Assembly: GCA_029237815.1 (NCBI GenBank)
Contig: JAQZBP010000002.1
Span: forward strand, 270,917-334,916
DNA from: Moraxellaceae bacterium
GTDB lineage: Bacteria; Pseudomonadota; Gammaproteobacteria; Pseudomonadales; Moraxellaceae
DNA length: 64,000 nucleotides
Direction: 5' to 3'
The notes under the pieces were generated by a model, which saw only the letters and a program-made list of their open reading frames with translations, did no database searches and was not told where the DNA came from. Positions 42,779 to 51,930 of this stretch are shown here, piece by piece. The number at the start of each line of letters is the position of its first letter. Positions within the stretch are counted from its first letter, which is position 1. The translations under genes and the position numbers were made by a program.

Positions 42779-43648
42779 ATGAAACAGATGTTCGCATTGC
42801 TGATGGTAGCTGGCTGTCTGGCAACTAATGCCCATGCCGACACCGTGACTTTGACCCGCAACGATGTCACCGACGTTGGCGATATAGAGGCCGCCATCGC
42901 CACGGCCACCCGCAACGGCACGGTCGCCGGGAAGGTCATTCTCGATGGCAGCGAAGGCAGGTTCACATTTCCGGATTTCTCCGACCAGAGCATCGACATC
43001 ACCGTTTCCAACCTGACGATTACCGGCAGAAATGCGGCGGCCCTCGACGCCGGGTTTGCGTTCGGCAGCGTCGAAGTCAGCAATATCGTGATCGAAGGGC
43101 TGGAAATTCAGTCACCGGTGGAGGACGGCGTCGCCATTCTCAGTACCGGCACGAACGTCACCAGCAATGTAACGATCAGGAGCAACTCGATCAGCTCCCA
43201 GGCCAGCGCCTTTTTTGTCAGCAATGCGACAGACTGGAGGATCAAGAGCAACACCATCAGCTCCGGCGCCGAAGAAGACACCGGAGCCATCACCCTGCTC
43301 GGCGCCCGGGCCTCGGAAATCATCGGTAACAGGGTAACCAGCGGTGCCTGGGGCATAGTCCTGACGGCCTCATCGCTACGCGAATCCACCGGCAACCAGA
43401 TCGTCGCCAATCAGGTATCTGCCCGTGGCAGAGGCATGGTCCTGACCGGGGCCGCCAGCCGGAACACGGTGCTGCTGAACCATATTTCCCTCGGCGAGAG
43501 CTCGGATACGGTCACGGGAGTCTTCCTGGACACCGGCACGGCCAGGAACAGGGTGCTGTTCAACAAGGCCAGCGCTGCCGCAGGTGGCAGCCTGGTCACC
43601 GTGCAGGACCTGGGCAGCAATAACAGGGTGTCCGGCAACCGTCCCTGA
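42779..43648 (+). CDS. Secreted right-handed beta-helix protein
   Basis: 289 residues from the ATG at 42779 (GGAGGAAGG just upstream); signal peptide MKQMFALLMVAGCLATNAHA. The rest is a repeating pattern of short beta strands with Asn/Ser/Ile ladders (NIVIEGLEIQSP, NVTIRSNSISS, WRIKSNTISS, GNQIVANQVSARGRGMVLTG), as in NosD/pectate-lyase-like PbH1 folds. No catalytic motif is recognised. Codon choice is less GC-biased than in neighbouring genes, which together with the pseudogene beside it suggests acquired DNA. Function unknown. Confidence 0.78.
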   Translation: MKQMFALLMVAGCLATNAHADTVTLTRNDVTDVGDIEAAIATATRNGTVAGKVILDGSEGRFTFPDFSDQSIDITVSNLTITGRNAAALDAGFAFGSVEVSNIVIEGLEIQSPVEDGVAILSTGTNVTSNVTIRSNSISSQASAFFVSNATDWRIKSNTISSGAEEDTGAITLLGARASEIIGNRVTSGAWGIVLTASSLRESTGNQIVANQVSARGRGMVLTGAASRNTVLLNHISLGESSDTVTGVFLDTGTARNRVLFNKASAAAGGSLVTVQDLGSNNRVSGNRP

Positions 43649-43751
43649 ACGCTGCTGCTTAACCGGCGCGACCCTGCGTCGCGCCATGCCGTACGCGCGG
43701 GCATTGCCTGTGATGTGGTGAATGGCGTGCCGCAGGCACGAGATGGGGGGC

Positions 43752-44246
43752 TCAGGGGCCGGCTGGAGGTTCAGACAGCCAGACGGCATAGGCAGCGTTC
43801 AGCGTGGTCGCGACGCCCTCGGCATCGGCCAGGGTGATCTTCAGCACGGCCCGCCCCTTGCCCCGTTTCGTCACGGCGTACTTCAGCGTCTTGCAATCCG
43901 CTGGCGAGGGCAGGCTGACGGTCGCGGTGAAATCGCCGCGCAACGGCTTCCTGAAGGCGAAATGGGCATCGAAGACGGCCACCTGGCAGGAGCCGATCTC
44001 GCGCTCGGCCCATAGCGTCAGCAGGCACCAGCCGGCGATGCTGCCGAGCGCCGTGATGCTGCCGGCGAACGCCGTGCCCTTGTCGTTGATGTTGGGCGGC
44101 AGCGGAACCCGAAGCACGAGCCGATGGCCGTCATAGTGGTCCACGCCCAGCTGCATGGCCTGGGTCAGCGGAATCTCGCTGCGAATGCGCGCCACCAGGG
44201 CCTCAGCCGTCAGCTTTTCCGCATCGGCCAGAAAATCTCCCGACAT
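43752..44246 (-). CDS. Hotdog-fold thioesterase (YiiD C-terminal type)
   Basis: 164 residues from the ATG at 44246, where AAGG overlaps the stop of the upstream nitroreductase; an ATG at 44273 is also in frame. The pattern (LTQAMQLGVDHYDGHRLVLRVPL, NDKGTAFAGSITALGSIAGWCLL) is the hotdog putative thioesterase family of YiiD. The Asn-Asp-Lys-Gly-Thr loop likely forms the active site. The substrate is unknown. Confidence 0.85.
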   Translation of the reverse strand: MSGDFLADAEKLTAEALVARIRSEIPLTQAMQLGVDHYDGHRLVLRVPLPPNINDKGTAFAGSITALGSIAGWCLLTLWAEREIGSCQVAVFDAHFAFRKPLRGDFTATVSLPSPADCKTLKYAVTKRGKGRAVLKITLADAEGVATTLNAAYAVWLSEPPAGP

Positions 44247-44250
44247 TCCC

Positions 44251-44811
44251 TTAGCCTTGCCAGTCCGCGACATGGTCGCTCACCGGCAACGGCGTCACCT
44301 TGCGCGGCTCCGCCGCCGCCGTGCCAACGTAAATGAAGCCGGAGATGGACTCGTCACCGGCGAGTCCCAGCGACTCCTTCACATGCGCGTCATGCGCCAG
44401 CGGCCCGGTGCGCCACATGCTGGCGAAGCCCTGGGCGCGCAGCGCGAGCATGAAGTTCTGCACCGCCGCGCCGGTGGAGAGCAGCAGTTCCTCGTCCGGC
44501 ACCTTGGGGTCCTGCCTGTGCACTGTGATCGCCACCACGATCATCGGCGCGCGCAGCGGCATCTTGCGGGCGCGCTCGGCCGCCTGCTCCGCGAGCGCGG
44601 GGTCGGCAGCGCGCTGGGCCGCCTCGAACACTTGACCCAGACGCGCCAGCGCCTCGCCCTGGATGACGAGGTAACGCCAGGGCCTCAATACACGGTGATC
44701 CGGCGCGCGGAGCGCGCAGGCGAAGGCCGTCTGCAACACCTCCGGCGACGGCGCAGGCGCCATGAGCTTGCCTTGTGAGGTGCGGGTGAGAATGGCGTCG
44801 ATTGCATCCAT
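44251..44811 (-). CDS. YdjA-type FMN nitroreductase
   Basis: 186 residues. The minimal nitroreductase fold of the YdjA family shows ILTRTSQGKL (FMN phosphate contact), ACALRAPDHRVLRPWRYLV, LSTGAAVQNFMLALRAQGFASMW (split by turns) and FIYVGTAA at the end. It reduces nitro or quinone-like compounds with NAD(P)H. It is 59 bases after the nitronate monooxygenase gene and 4 bases before the thioesterase gene, so these three are probably one transcript. Confidence 0.92.
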   Translation of the reverse strand: MDAIDAILTRTSQGKLMAPAPSPEVLQTAFACALRAPDHRVLRPWRYLVIQGEALARLGQVFEAAQRAADPALAEQAAERARKMPLRAPMIVVAITVHRQDPKVPDEELLLSTGAAVQNFMLALRAQGFASMWRTGPLAHDAHVKESLGLAGDESISGFIYVGTAAAEPRKVTPLPVSDHVADWQG

Positions 44812-44870
44812 GGGCGTTTCCCTGCACCGGCCCCGCGACGGGACCGGCGACTGCGAAAGATAAATCTAGC

Positions 44871-45941
44871 TTATTCGGCGACAGCGAGCCCGACCGCCGG
44901 CGTGGCAGCGGCCTGCGCATTCACGTTCGCAAGCGCCGTGTCGGCCTCGGTCATCACGCGGGCAAGGATCTCCGCGACCGGCGGCGCATCGTGCACGAGC
45001 CCCTGCACCTGGCCGATCAGCTGGATGCCGCGCTCATGGTCGCCATCGATGATGGCGCGGCGGATTTCCGCGGTGGCCGCGCCGAAATAGGCCAGCTTCA
45101 GCGTCTGCTCGAGCCCGTTGCGCAGCACTTCGACGATGAGGCCCAGCATGGGGCGCCCCGACTCGCGTGCCGCCAGCAGCGCCTTCCACAGCGCGCGCCA
45201 CAGCGTGAGTTTCTTCGCCATGCGCTTCTCGGAGGTCGGCGTCTTCATCACGCGGCAGGGCATGCTGTCGAAGTTGGACGAATAGATAGTGTCGCTCACG
45301 CTCTTGCCGATGATGAGTTCCTTGGTGCGCTCGTGCACCGGACTTTCGCGCGAGGTCGCAAAACGCGTGCCCATGGCTACCGCATCGGCGCCCAGCGAGA
45401 GCGCGGCAACGAGCCCGCCCCCGGTGCCGAAGCCGCCGGTGGCGATGATGGGCAGCGTTGTCACCTGCCGGATGGCCGGCACCAGCACGAGAGACGTGAC
45501 GTCGCCCCCGTGCGCGGCGGCTTCATGGCCGGTGACCAGCAAGGCGTCGACACCGGCGCGCTCCGCGCCCAGGGCGTGCTTTTCGTTCACCACCGTGGCG
45601 ATGACCTTGCCGCCATAGGCGTGCACGCGCTGACAGATCCAGTCGCCCTTGCCCAGCGAGAAATTCAGGACCGGCACCCGCTCTTCGATGGCGACCTCGG
45701 CATTCTGCGAGGCGCCCGGCATGATCAGCGCCACGCCGACGCCGAAGGGCTTGTCGGTAAGCTCACGCACGCGACGGATTTCGGCACGCGTCTCCTCGGG
45801 ACCGAGATGGCCGACTGCGAGGATGCCGAGCCCGCCGGCATTGCTCACGGCGGCGACGAGAGTGGCGTTGGAGACATAGGTCATGCCGGGACAGAACACC
45901 GGATAGCGGATGCCGAACAGCCGGGTGATGCGCGTCTGCAT
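44871..45941 (-). CDS. Nitronate monooxygenase (2-nitropropane dioxygenase family)
   Basis: 356 residues. TIM-barrel FMN enzyme with FCPGMTYVSNATLVAAVSNAGGLGIL near the start, GVDALLVTGHEAAAHGG containing the catalytic-type His, IIATGGFGTGGGLVAALSLGADAVAMGTRF for FMN phosphate binding, each in the usual order. It oxidises alkyl nitronates; many bacterial members have other natural substrates. Grouped with a nitroreductase downstream. Confidence 0.9.
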   Translation of the reverse strand: MQTRITRLFGIRYPVFCPGMTYVSNATLVAAVSNAGGLGILAVGHLGPEETRAEIRRVRELTDKPFGVGVALIMPGASQNAEVAIEERVPVLNFSLGKGDWICQRVHAYGGKVIATVVNEKHALGAERAGVDALLVTGHEAAAHGGDVTSLVLVPAIRQVTTLPIIATGGFGTGGGLVAALSLGADAVAMGTRFATSRESPVHERTKELIIGKSVSDTIYSSNFDSMPCRVMKTPTSEKRMAKKLTLWRALWKALLAARESGRPMLGLIVEVLRNGLEQTLKLAYFGAATAEIRRAIIDGDHERGIQLIGQVQGLVHDAPPVAEILARVMTEADTALANVNAQAAATPAVGLAVAE

Positions 45942-45966
45942 GGAAAATTCCTGGGTGGAAATGAAA

Positions 45967-45990
45967 AGGCCGGCGCTTTTGCGCCGGCCT
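45967..45990 (-). terminator. Terminator after yceI
   Basis: AGGCCGGCGC pairs with GCGCCGGCCT around four T; on the minus strand it is followed by TTTTCATTT. It separates yceI from the nitronate monooxygenase gene. Confidence 0.8.
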
Positions 45991-45998
45991 GCCTGCGT

Positions 45999-46673
45999 TT
46001 ACTTCTTCGGCGTCTTTGCCTGCTTGGCCTTCGCCTTGCCGGCCTCACGCTTCTGCTTTTCCACCGCGGCCTTGTAGGCGCCCGCCTCCACGGCTTCCAC
46101 GGTGATGCGGACATCCAGCTCGTCGCTCACCATGGGCACGTGCTTGCCCATGCCGAAATCGGAACGCCTGATCGTGGTCGTGGCATTGAAGCCGGCCGCC
46201 TCGGCGTTCTCGTAGAAGGGATGCGCGCCGGCCTTGTTGAGCAGACCGTCGAGGACCACTTCTCGGCTGATGCCGTTCACGGTGAGATCGCCCACCAGCT
46301 TGAAGCTCTGCTTGCTGCGGTCGAGGTCGCGGATTTCCTTGCTGCGGAAAGTGACCGTCGGGAATTCCCTGGCCTTGAAGTAGTCGCCGGACTGCAGCAG
46401 GTGCTCGTTCAGCAGCGGCACATGCGAGTCGAGGCTCTTCACGGGGATGCTTACGTTGATCACGGATTTTTCGGGCGCATCGTGATTGCCCTCGATGCTG
46501 CCGTTGACGTCGGTGAACACGGCGCCCGGCATGGAAAAGCCGAGATGGTTCCAGGTGAACCGCACCTGCGTGTGGCCCGGGTCGATCGTGTAGGTCACCA
46601 CCTTGTCGGCCAGGGCGGTGAGAGAGGTGCCGGCCAGTGCGGCGGCCAGTGCCAGGGAGCGGAACATGTTCAT
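45999..46673 (-). CDS. yceI: YceI-family periplasmic lipid-binding protein
   Basis: 224 residues, signal peptide 1-22 (ending SLTALA). The lipocalin-like YceI pattern is complete: YTIDPGHTQVRFTWNHLGFS, SGDYFKAREFPTVTFRS, LVGDLTVNGISREVVLD and FNATTTIRRSDFGMG. Members bind isoprenoid-type lipids. The last 20 residues are a Lys/Ala-rich tail (KREAGKAKAKQAKTPKK), which is unusual and probably flexible. Confidence 0.93.
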   Translation of the reverse strand: MNMFRSLALAAALAGTSLTALADKVVTYTIDPGHTQVRFTWNHLGFSMPGAVFTDVNGSIEGNHDAPEKSVINVSIPVKSLDSHVPLLNEHLLQSGDYFKAREFPTVTFRSKEIRDLDRSKQSFKLVGDLTVNGISREVVLDGLLNKAGAHPFYENAEAAGFNATTTIRRSDFGMGKHVPMVSDELDVRITVEAVEAGAYKAAVEKQKREAGKAKAKQAKTPKK

Positions 46674-46743
46674 GGGTCTTCCTCGTCCGTCGCTTCGATC
46701 ATGAAGCGGAAGTGGTGAAACGGAGGGCAGCCGCCCTCCCCTT

Positions 46744-47913
46744 TCATTCCGTCGCGTCGCTCTCGCGCGGCAGCGGCGCCGAACGCTGCGTCAACCAGTC
46801 CTTGCTGATGGCCCAGGTGGTGTGCGCCGCGCGTCCGCCGGTGAACACGCCGGCATGGCCACCCGGCACGATGTGGAAGGCCTTGTCGGTGGAACTCACC
46901 ACTTCAAGGATGGCTTCCGCCGAGGCGACCGGCACGATCTTGTCGTTGTCACCGGCGAAGGCCAGCAGCGCCGACCGTATGTTGCGGAAATCCGCGTCCT
47001 GCCCGCCGAGCCGGATGCGGCCACGCGCCAGGCGATTATAGAGGCCCATCTTGCGGATCAGCTGCTGCACGGTGGCGCCCGGATAATCCGGCATGTTGGT
47101 GAACCACTCGTTCATGGTCATGTAGCGCGACACGTAATCGTCATCCGCCAGGTTGCGCACGAGTTCAAGGTAGCTCGAGATCGTGCCGACCGGATTGGTC
47201 ATCTTGAACATGAACGACAGGCGCTTGCCGGGTACATGGAAGAGATCGCGCTGCATCTTGTCGATGCGGATGCCGGTGACGCGGCCCACCGCCCACAGCG
47301 GCTTGCTCAGCGCGCGGTAGACGCCGCCCACGAAGCCCATCTTGTGCATGTCCACCGGCGAGGCGATGGTGACCAGGTTCACCACCTTCGCGTCGCGGCT
47401 GGCGGCCAGGTAGAGCAGCGCCAGCAGGCCGCCCATGCAGTAGCCGAGCAGCGACTGCTCCTCGCTGCCGCTGTGCTCGCGGATGGCCTTCATGGCCTTG
47501 GGGAACCAGTCGGTGACGTAGCGCTCCAGCGAGACGTCGCGGTCGTCCCCCGAGGGCGCGCCCCAGTCGATCAGGTAGACGTCGAAGCCGTGCGCGAGGA
47601 AATACTTGGCCATGGAGCGGTCGGCCATGAGATCGAAGATCCAGGCGAACACCCCGAGCGGCGGCACCAGCACCAGCGGCGTGCCGAAGCGCTTCTGGCG
47701 CACCTTGAACTCCTGCCCTTCGATGGTGATCGAGGCGCAGTCCAGCGGCTGGTAGTGCTTCACCGTCATCAGGCCGTCGCGGTAGATGATCGTGTGCGCG
47801 GTCTTGTCCTGCTGCAGGAAGCGCTGCTTGTTCACGCGGCGTTGCACGGCGTTGTTCACGAACGCCGATCCGGTCTTGACGATGCGCAGGCCGCGCTCAA
47901 GCGATGTGCTCAT
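46744..47913 (-). CDS. Class III-type poly-hydroxyalkanoate synthase PhaC-like
   Basis: 389 residues. The PHA-synthase lipase box with Cys nucleophile is GYCMGG (C159), with D322/D324 in AGDNDKIVP and H353 in GGHAGV completing the triad. PLVLVPPLGVFAWIFDL and DVYLIDWGAPSGDDRDVSLERY are typical of the family. Length fits class III PhaC (about 355). Class III enzymes need PhaE, which is not encoded here, nor are phaA/phaB or a phasin; a partner elsewhere or a PhaC-like acyltransferase are both possible. Confidence 0.88.
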   Translation of the reverse strand: MSTSLERGLRIVKTGSAFVNNAVQRRVNKQRFLQQDKTAHTIIYRDGLMTVKHYQPLDCASITIEGQEFKVRQKRFGTPLVLVPPLGVFAWIFDLMADRSMAKYFLAHGFDVYLIDWGAPSGDDRDVSLERYVTDWFPKAMKAIREHSGSEEQSLLGYCMGGLLALLYLAASRDAKVVNLVTIASPVDMHKMGFVGGVYRALSKPLWAVGRVTGIRIDKMQRDLFHVPGKRLSFMFKMTNPVGTISSYLELVRNLADDDYVSRYMTMNEWFTNMPDYPGATVQQLIRKMGLYNRLARGRIRLGGQDADFRNIRSALLAFAGDNDKIVPVASAEAILEVVSSTDKAFHIVPGGHAGVFTGGRAAHTTWAISKDWLTQRSAPLPRESDATE

Positions 47914-48005
47914 GGAAACCTCGATGGTGTTGCCGGCCGCGGGCCACGCCGCGGCGTTTGCAGGGGGTCATTCTAGGGGGCAACGGCGCCCCGCCCCAAC
48001 TGTTC

Positions 48006-48521
48006 TCAGGGGCGGAAGGGCCAGTGGCGCTCCCGCCGGATGAAGCGGTGGAAGCTCCAGGTCCAGAGCATCAGCAGCGCAAGGCCGAGGGCCAGTGTCA
48101 GCAGCAACGCCGGCAGTGCCGGTGTCCCCATCAGGATGACGATGGGATGCGCCCCGGCCGGCGGATGCACGGTATGCGTCAGGCACATGAAGCCGATGGT
48201 CACACCCACCGCCACTGCCACCGCCCACCACTGCTCCCCGAACAGCCACAGCGCGACGAAGCCCACGAGCGTGGCGATGCCATAGCCCAGCAGGATGTTG
48301 CGTGGTCGGGAAAACTCGCTCTGCGGCGCCACGAAGAGCAATACGCAGGAAGCGCCAAACGGCGCCAGCAGCAAGGGGTAGTGCAGGCCCTGACCCAGGG
48401 CCTGCAGCAGCAGGATGGCCAGGGAGCTGCCGGCACCGGCCCAGAGGGCGCGCTGCCAGGCGGGCGGGACGGAGTCCGGCAGCAACGGGCCGCCATCCAG
48501 CGCTTCTTCATGATCCGACAT
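48006..48521 (-). CDS. HPP-family integral membrane protein
   Basis: 171 residues from the ATG at 48521 (GGAG upstream). Four hydrophobic segments are visible, and the signature HPPAGAHPIV lies at about 118-127. GASCVLLFVAPQSEFSRPRN is also characteristic. Some members of this family transport nitrite in chloroplasts or cyanobacteria; the bacterial role is unsettled. It is divergent from the peroxiredoxin gene. Confidence 0.92.
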   Translation of the reverse strand: MSDHEEALDGGPLLPDSVPPAWQRALWAGAGSSLAILLLQALGQGLHYPLLLAPFGASCVLLFVAPQSEFSRPRNILLGYGIATLVGFVALWLFGEQWWAVAVAVGVTIGFMCLTHTVHPPAGAHPIVILMGTPALPALLLTLALGLALLMLWTWSFHRFIRRERHWPFRP

Positions 48522-48736
48522 GCAGGGCTCCAGCAAGGGGAATGGCGCCAAGGCGCACCAAAAGCGCGCAATTTTAGGGGTAGTGGTTATTAGTCAGAAG
48601 CAGATTCGCCTGAGCAGGGATATCAGCCCGCCTTATTCTTATTTTGGTAATAAGCAAATTCACATCAATTCTTTTGAGAAATATACAGCTTCGCCTAGGC
48701 TCATCCCTGTCGTGAATCATTTCTGAGGAAAACTCC
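48522..48736. other. AT-rich divergent promoter region (HPP / peroxiredoxin)
   Basis: 215 bases, clearly more AT-rich than the surroundings (for example CTTATTTTGGTAATAAG with arms CTTATT and AATAAG near 48639). No gene is seen. I found no clear OxyR-type motif. It probably holds both divergent promoters. Confidence 0.45.
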
Positions 48737-49405
48737 ATGAGCCTTCGACTCGGTGATATCGCCCCGGACTTCGTCCAGGCCTCCTCCCAAGGCCCCATCC
48801 GCTTCCATGACTGGCTCGGCGACAGCTGGGGCCTGCTGCTCTCGCACCCCGCCGACTTCACCCCGGTCTGCACCACCGAGCTCGGCCTGGTCGCGAAGAG
48901 CGCCGCCCGCTTCACCGCTCGCAACATCAGGGTGATCGCGCTCTCGGTCGACTCGGTCGAATCCCACCAGCGCTGGATCCGCGACATCAACGCGACGCAG
49001 GGCGTGGATGTGACCTTCCCCATCCTGGCCGACGCCGACCGCCGCGTGTCGGAGCTCTACGACCTGATCCACCCCAATGCCAGCGTCACCGCCACGGTGC
49101 GCTCGGTCTTCGTGATCGATCCGCAAAAGCAGATCCGCCTGATCATCACCTACCCGGCGAGCACCGGCCGCAACCTGGACGAGATCCTGCGCGTGGTGGA
49201 TTCGCTGCAGCTGACCGACCGCTACAGCGTGGCGACCCCGGGCAACTGGAAGGATGGCGACGACGTGGTGATCGTGTCGTCGCTGCAGGACAACGAGGCA
49301 CTTCACCGGGCCTTCCCGAAAGGGTATCGCAGCGTTCGCCCGTGGCTGCGCTACACGCCGCAACCGAATCGCGACCCCCAGGCTTGGCAGGCCTATCTCG
49401 GCTAA
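48737..49405 (+). CDS. 1-Cys peroxiredoxin (Prx6 type)
   Basis: 222 residues; GAGG before the ATG. The peroxidatic C45 lies in SHPADFTPVCTTELG, the Prx6-class motif. R128-like arginine in ATVRSVFVIDP and the long C-terminal domain (NWKDGDDVVIVSSLQDNEA) support the class. It reduces peroxides in the cytoplasm, with an external thiol as reductant. Confidence 0.95.
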   Translation: MSLRLGDIAPDFVQASSQGPIRFHDWLGDSWGLLLSHPADFTPVCTTELGLVAKSAARFTARNIRVIALSVDSVESHQRWIRDINATQGVDVTFPILADADRRVSELYDLIHPNASVTATVRSVFVIDPQKQIRLIITYPASTGRNLDEILRVVDSLQLTDRYSVATPGNWKDGDDVVIVSSLQDNEALHRAFPKGYRSVRPWLRYTPQPNRDPQAWQAYLG

Positions 49406-49450
49406 CTGCAAGACGGACGGACAGTGGCCATGGCTAGGGAGGTGAGCGTC

Positions 49451-50071
49451 ATGTCGATCGAGGCGAGACTGCAACGCCGACTGGAGGATCTTGATGTGCT
49501 GGTGCTGCCGGGCTGGAAGAACTCCGGGCCGGCGCACTGGCAAACCCTGTGGGAGGACAAGTTCCCCGAATGGCAGCGCGTGCAGCAGGCCAACTGGGCG
49601 CAGCCGCAGCGGGCCGCCTGGATCGCGGCGCTCGATGCCGCCGTCGCCGCCTGCCGGCATCCTGTGGTGGTGGTCGCGCACAGCCTGGGCTGCGTCACGC
49701 TGGCGCACTGGGCACAGCGACATGGCGCGCGCGGCGTGGCAGCGGCGCTGCTGGTGGCGCCGGCCGATGTGGAGCGCCAGGGCGTAGCATCTCCCCTGAG
49801 GGGCTTCGCGCCCCTGCCTCAGGCAACGCTCCCCTTTCCCTCGCTGCTCATCGCCAGCGATAACGATCACGCCTGCTCGGCAGGGCGCGCCGCGCAACTG
49901 GCGCAGGACTGGGGCAGTGATTTCCACCTGCTGCAGGGCGCCGGACACATCAATGCCGACTCCGGCCTCGGCGAGTGGGAAGAAGGTCAGGCGCACTTCG
50001 CGGACTGGCTGGCGCAGGCGTTCCCCGTCCGTGCCTCCCGGCCTCTGCGCACCCTGCGCTGGGTCGCGTAA
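49451..50071 (+). CDS. RBBP9/YdeN-family alpha/beta hydrolase
   Basis: 206 residues from the ATG at 49451, where GGGAGGTGAG is placed correctly; upstream starts at 49424 and 49430 lie ahead of that site. Motifs: LVLPGWKNSGPAHWQTLWE, nucleophile elbow AHSLGC, acid region SDNDHACS, and H in GAGHINADSGLGEW. The family are serine hydrolases of unknown natural substrate. Confidence 0.93.
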   Translation: MSIEARLQRRLEDLDVLVLPGWKNSGPAHWQTLWEDKFPEWQRVQQANWAQPQRAAWIAALDAAVAACRHPVVVVAHSLGCVTLAHWAQRHGARGVAAALLVAPADVERQGVASPLRGFAPLPQATLPFPSLLIASDNDHACSAGRAAQLAQDWGSDFHLLQGAGHINADSGLGEWEEGQAHFADWLAQAFPVRASRPLRTLRWVA

Positions 50072-50148
50072 ACCAGGACCGCAAGGCGTCGCACACCTGG
50101 GCTCCGGCGCTGCCATGCCTGCGACGGTGACGCGAGGATCGCCTCCGG

Positions 50149-51867
50149 TCAGCGCGCCGGCAGGTTGCTGCGCAAGGCCAGCTCGGCGGCGGGCGCCGGC
50201 GCCGGGCGTGTCGTCCGGTCATGGCGCCGGTCGGGCCCGGGCCGGCGCAATTCCCTGGCGAGTTCCGCAAACTTCGTCTGAAAGGCCGCCAGCGTCCACT
50301 GGCCGAACACGGTGTGGCCGCCCTCGTAGGCCTGCTCCTGGTACTCCTCGCGCGTCGTCACGTAGCCCATGTAGTCGTTGCAGTAGCTGCACAGCAGCGT
50401 GTGACGGATGCCGTGCAAGGCCAGCAGCCCGGCCACCGTGTCGCGCAGGCGCCGCCCTGCCAGCGTGGTGAACTCGCCGGGACAGCAGACGATGGCGAGC
50501 GTTCCGAGACGCACGATCTGCAGCGGCAGCACGGTCGGCACCATGGCGCTCTCCCGCACTGCTCCCTGCGCCACCTGACGCTTGAGTTCACCCACCACCG
50601 GGTCGCTGAAACCGGGCAGCAGTATCCGGTCGAGGGACGCGCCCAGCACCTTCTTGCGGCCCGACTCCATCAGGATGTCCTTCACGCCCTGCGCCGCATA
50701 GATGCGCCGGTGACAGGCCTGCTCCCCGGGCGTGAAGCGGCCCGGCCGGCGCAGGCGCATCGCCTTTACCGCGCGCGCCGCCAGCCGGGCCGCGAACACC
50801 GCCGGCGCCGGCATGCCGGGGCCGTCCACCCGCGTGCCGGCAAAGAAGGCGACGCCATGACAGGGCTCGCTGGTAAAGGCCGCGTCGTCGCCGTCGGCAT
50901 AGGCCGGGTCGGCCTGGATGGCGGTGAAGTCCGCGTAGCTGAAAATCGAGTCGATGGCGCCCTCGACGGGAACGCCCGCCTCCGCCAGCAGCGCCAGCGC
51001 GCGCTCGCTCTGGTAGCGGCCGTTGCGCTCGGCGTAGACGTACTCGGCCGCACCCTTGATCTGCTCGCGCTGGGCGATGTCACCCGGGCCGTGGTAGTGC
51101 GGCGAGACGTCGCCTGCCGTGGCCTGCGCAAAAATGGCGACGGCGCCCTCCGCTCCTGCCATCGCCAGCTCGCGCTCGGCATGCGCCGCGGCGTATCCCT
51201 TGTTGTCGCCGTCGAAGGCGGACTGCCGGCTGCCGACGCAGGTGGCGTGCACGCCGAACAGCGACAGCAGCGCGCCGACCCGGCCCTCGCGCCGGAAGGC
51301 CAGCACGCTCATGCGACGGTCGATGGCCAGGTGGGTTTCGGTGGCGGCGCGCTTCACGGCGTCGGGATTGCGGTTGTAGGCCGCCAGCGACCGGTTCCAG
51401 GCCACCGGGACGGACGGCGCGAACTCGCCCTCGGCCAGCGACAGCTCCGTCGGGGCAGCGCTACGCCATGCCGCCAGGATGGCGCTGCAGGCGGCCAGCA
51501 CGATGGCCTCGACATGGGCCGGCAGGAAGCCCGGCGTGACCAGGTTGTACATGACGTCGTGCGAGCAGCCGCCGGGGCCGGAGTGCGTATGGGTGCAGGT
51601 GAGCACCAGTCGCTCCTCGCGGAAGGCGTCGCCCATGCGGGCCTGCAATTCGCGGCAGATGCCGTCGCGCATGGCGTGCGTGACATAGCCGAGGTCCAGG
51701 CAGCAGAACATAAGGCCGGCGCCTTGCGCCTCGGCAAGGAACACCGCGCGCGCAAACAGCGGCGAGTGCACACTGTACGCGCGATGTCCGGGCTGGCCGT
51801 AGCCGTGCATGGCATGGCCGTCGGGCGTGATGTCGATCTGCTGCTTGCTCCAGCCGGCAAGATACAC
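50149..51867 (-). CDS. Neutral/alkaline non-lysosomal ceramidase-like hydrolase
   Basis: 572 residues. The zinc and active-site motifs of neutral ceramidases are seen: CTHTHSGPGG (H93, H95), SLFGVHATCVGS (His ligand), ATAGDVSPHY with the likely nucleophile Ser, and LGTLAIVCCPGEFTTLAGRRLR. The known reaction is cleavage of ceramide to sphingosine and fatty acid. No signal peptide is visible, unlike secreted family members, so it may act inside the cell. The C-terminal Ig-like domain of larger members is short here. It ends with an Arg/Ala/Pro-rich tail. Confidence 0.88.
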   Translation of the reverse strand: MYLAGWSKQQIDITPDGHAMHGYGQPGHRAYSVHSPLFARAVFLAEAQGAGLMFCCLDLGYVTHAMRDGICRELQARMGDAFREERLVLTCTHTHSGPGGCSHDVMYNLVTPGFLPAHVEAIVLAACSAILAAWRSAAPTELSLAEGEFAPSVPVAWNRSLAAYNRNPDAVKRAATETHLAIDRRMSVLAFRREGRVGALLSLFGVHATCVGSRQSAFDGDNKGYAAAHAERELAMAGAEGAVAIFAQATAGDVSPHYHGPGDIAQREQIKGAAEYVYAERNGRYQSERALALLAEAGVPVEGAIDSIFSYADFTAIQADPAYADGDDAAFTSEPCHGVAFFAGTRVDGPGMPAPAVFAARLAARAVKAMRLRRPGRFTPGEQACHRRIYAAQGVKDILMESGRKKVLGASLDRILLPGFSDPVVGELKRQVAQGAVRESAMVPTVLPLQIVRLGTLAIVCCPGEFTTLAGRRLRDTVAGLLALHGIRHTLLCSYCNDYMGYVTTREEYQEQAYEGGHTVFGQWTLAAFQTKFAELARELRRPGPDRRHDRTTRPAPAPAAELALRSNLPAR

Positions 51868-51930
51868 GGGCGGCGTCTCCTGTCGGGCGGGCCGTCCGGC
51901 CCGCCTCTCGTCGTTGGTGCGGCGTGCCCG

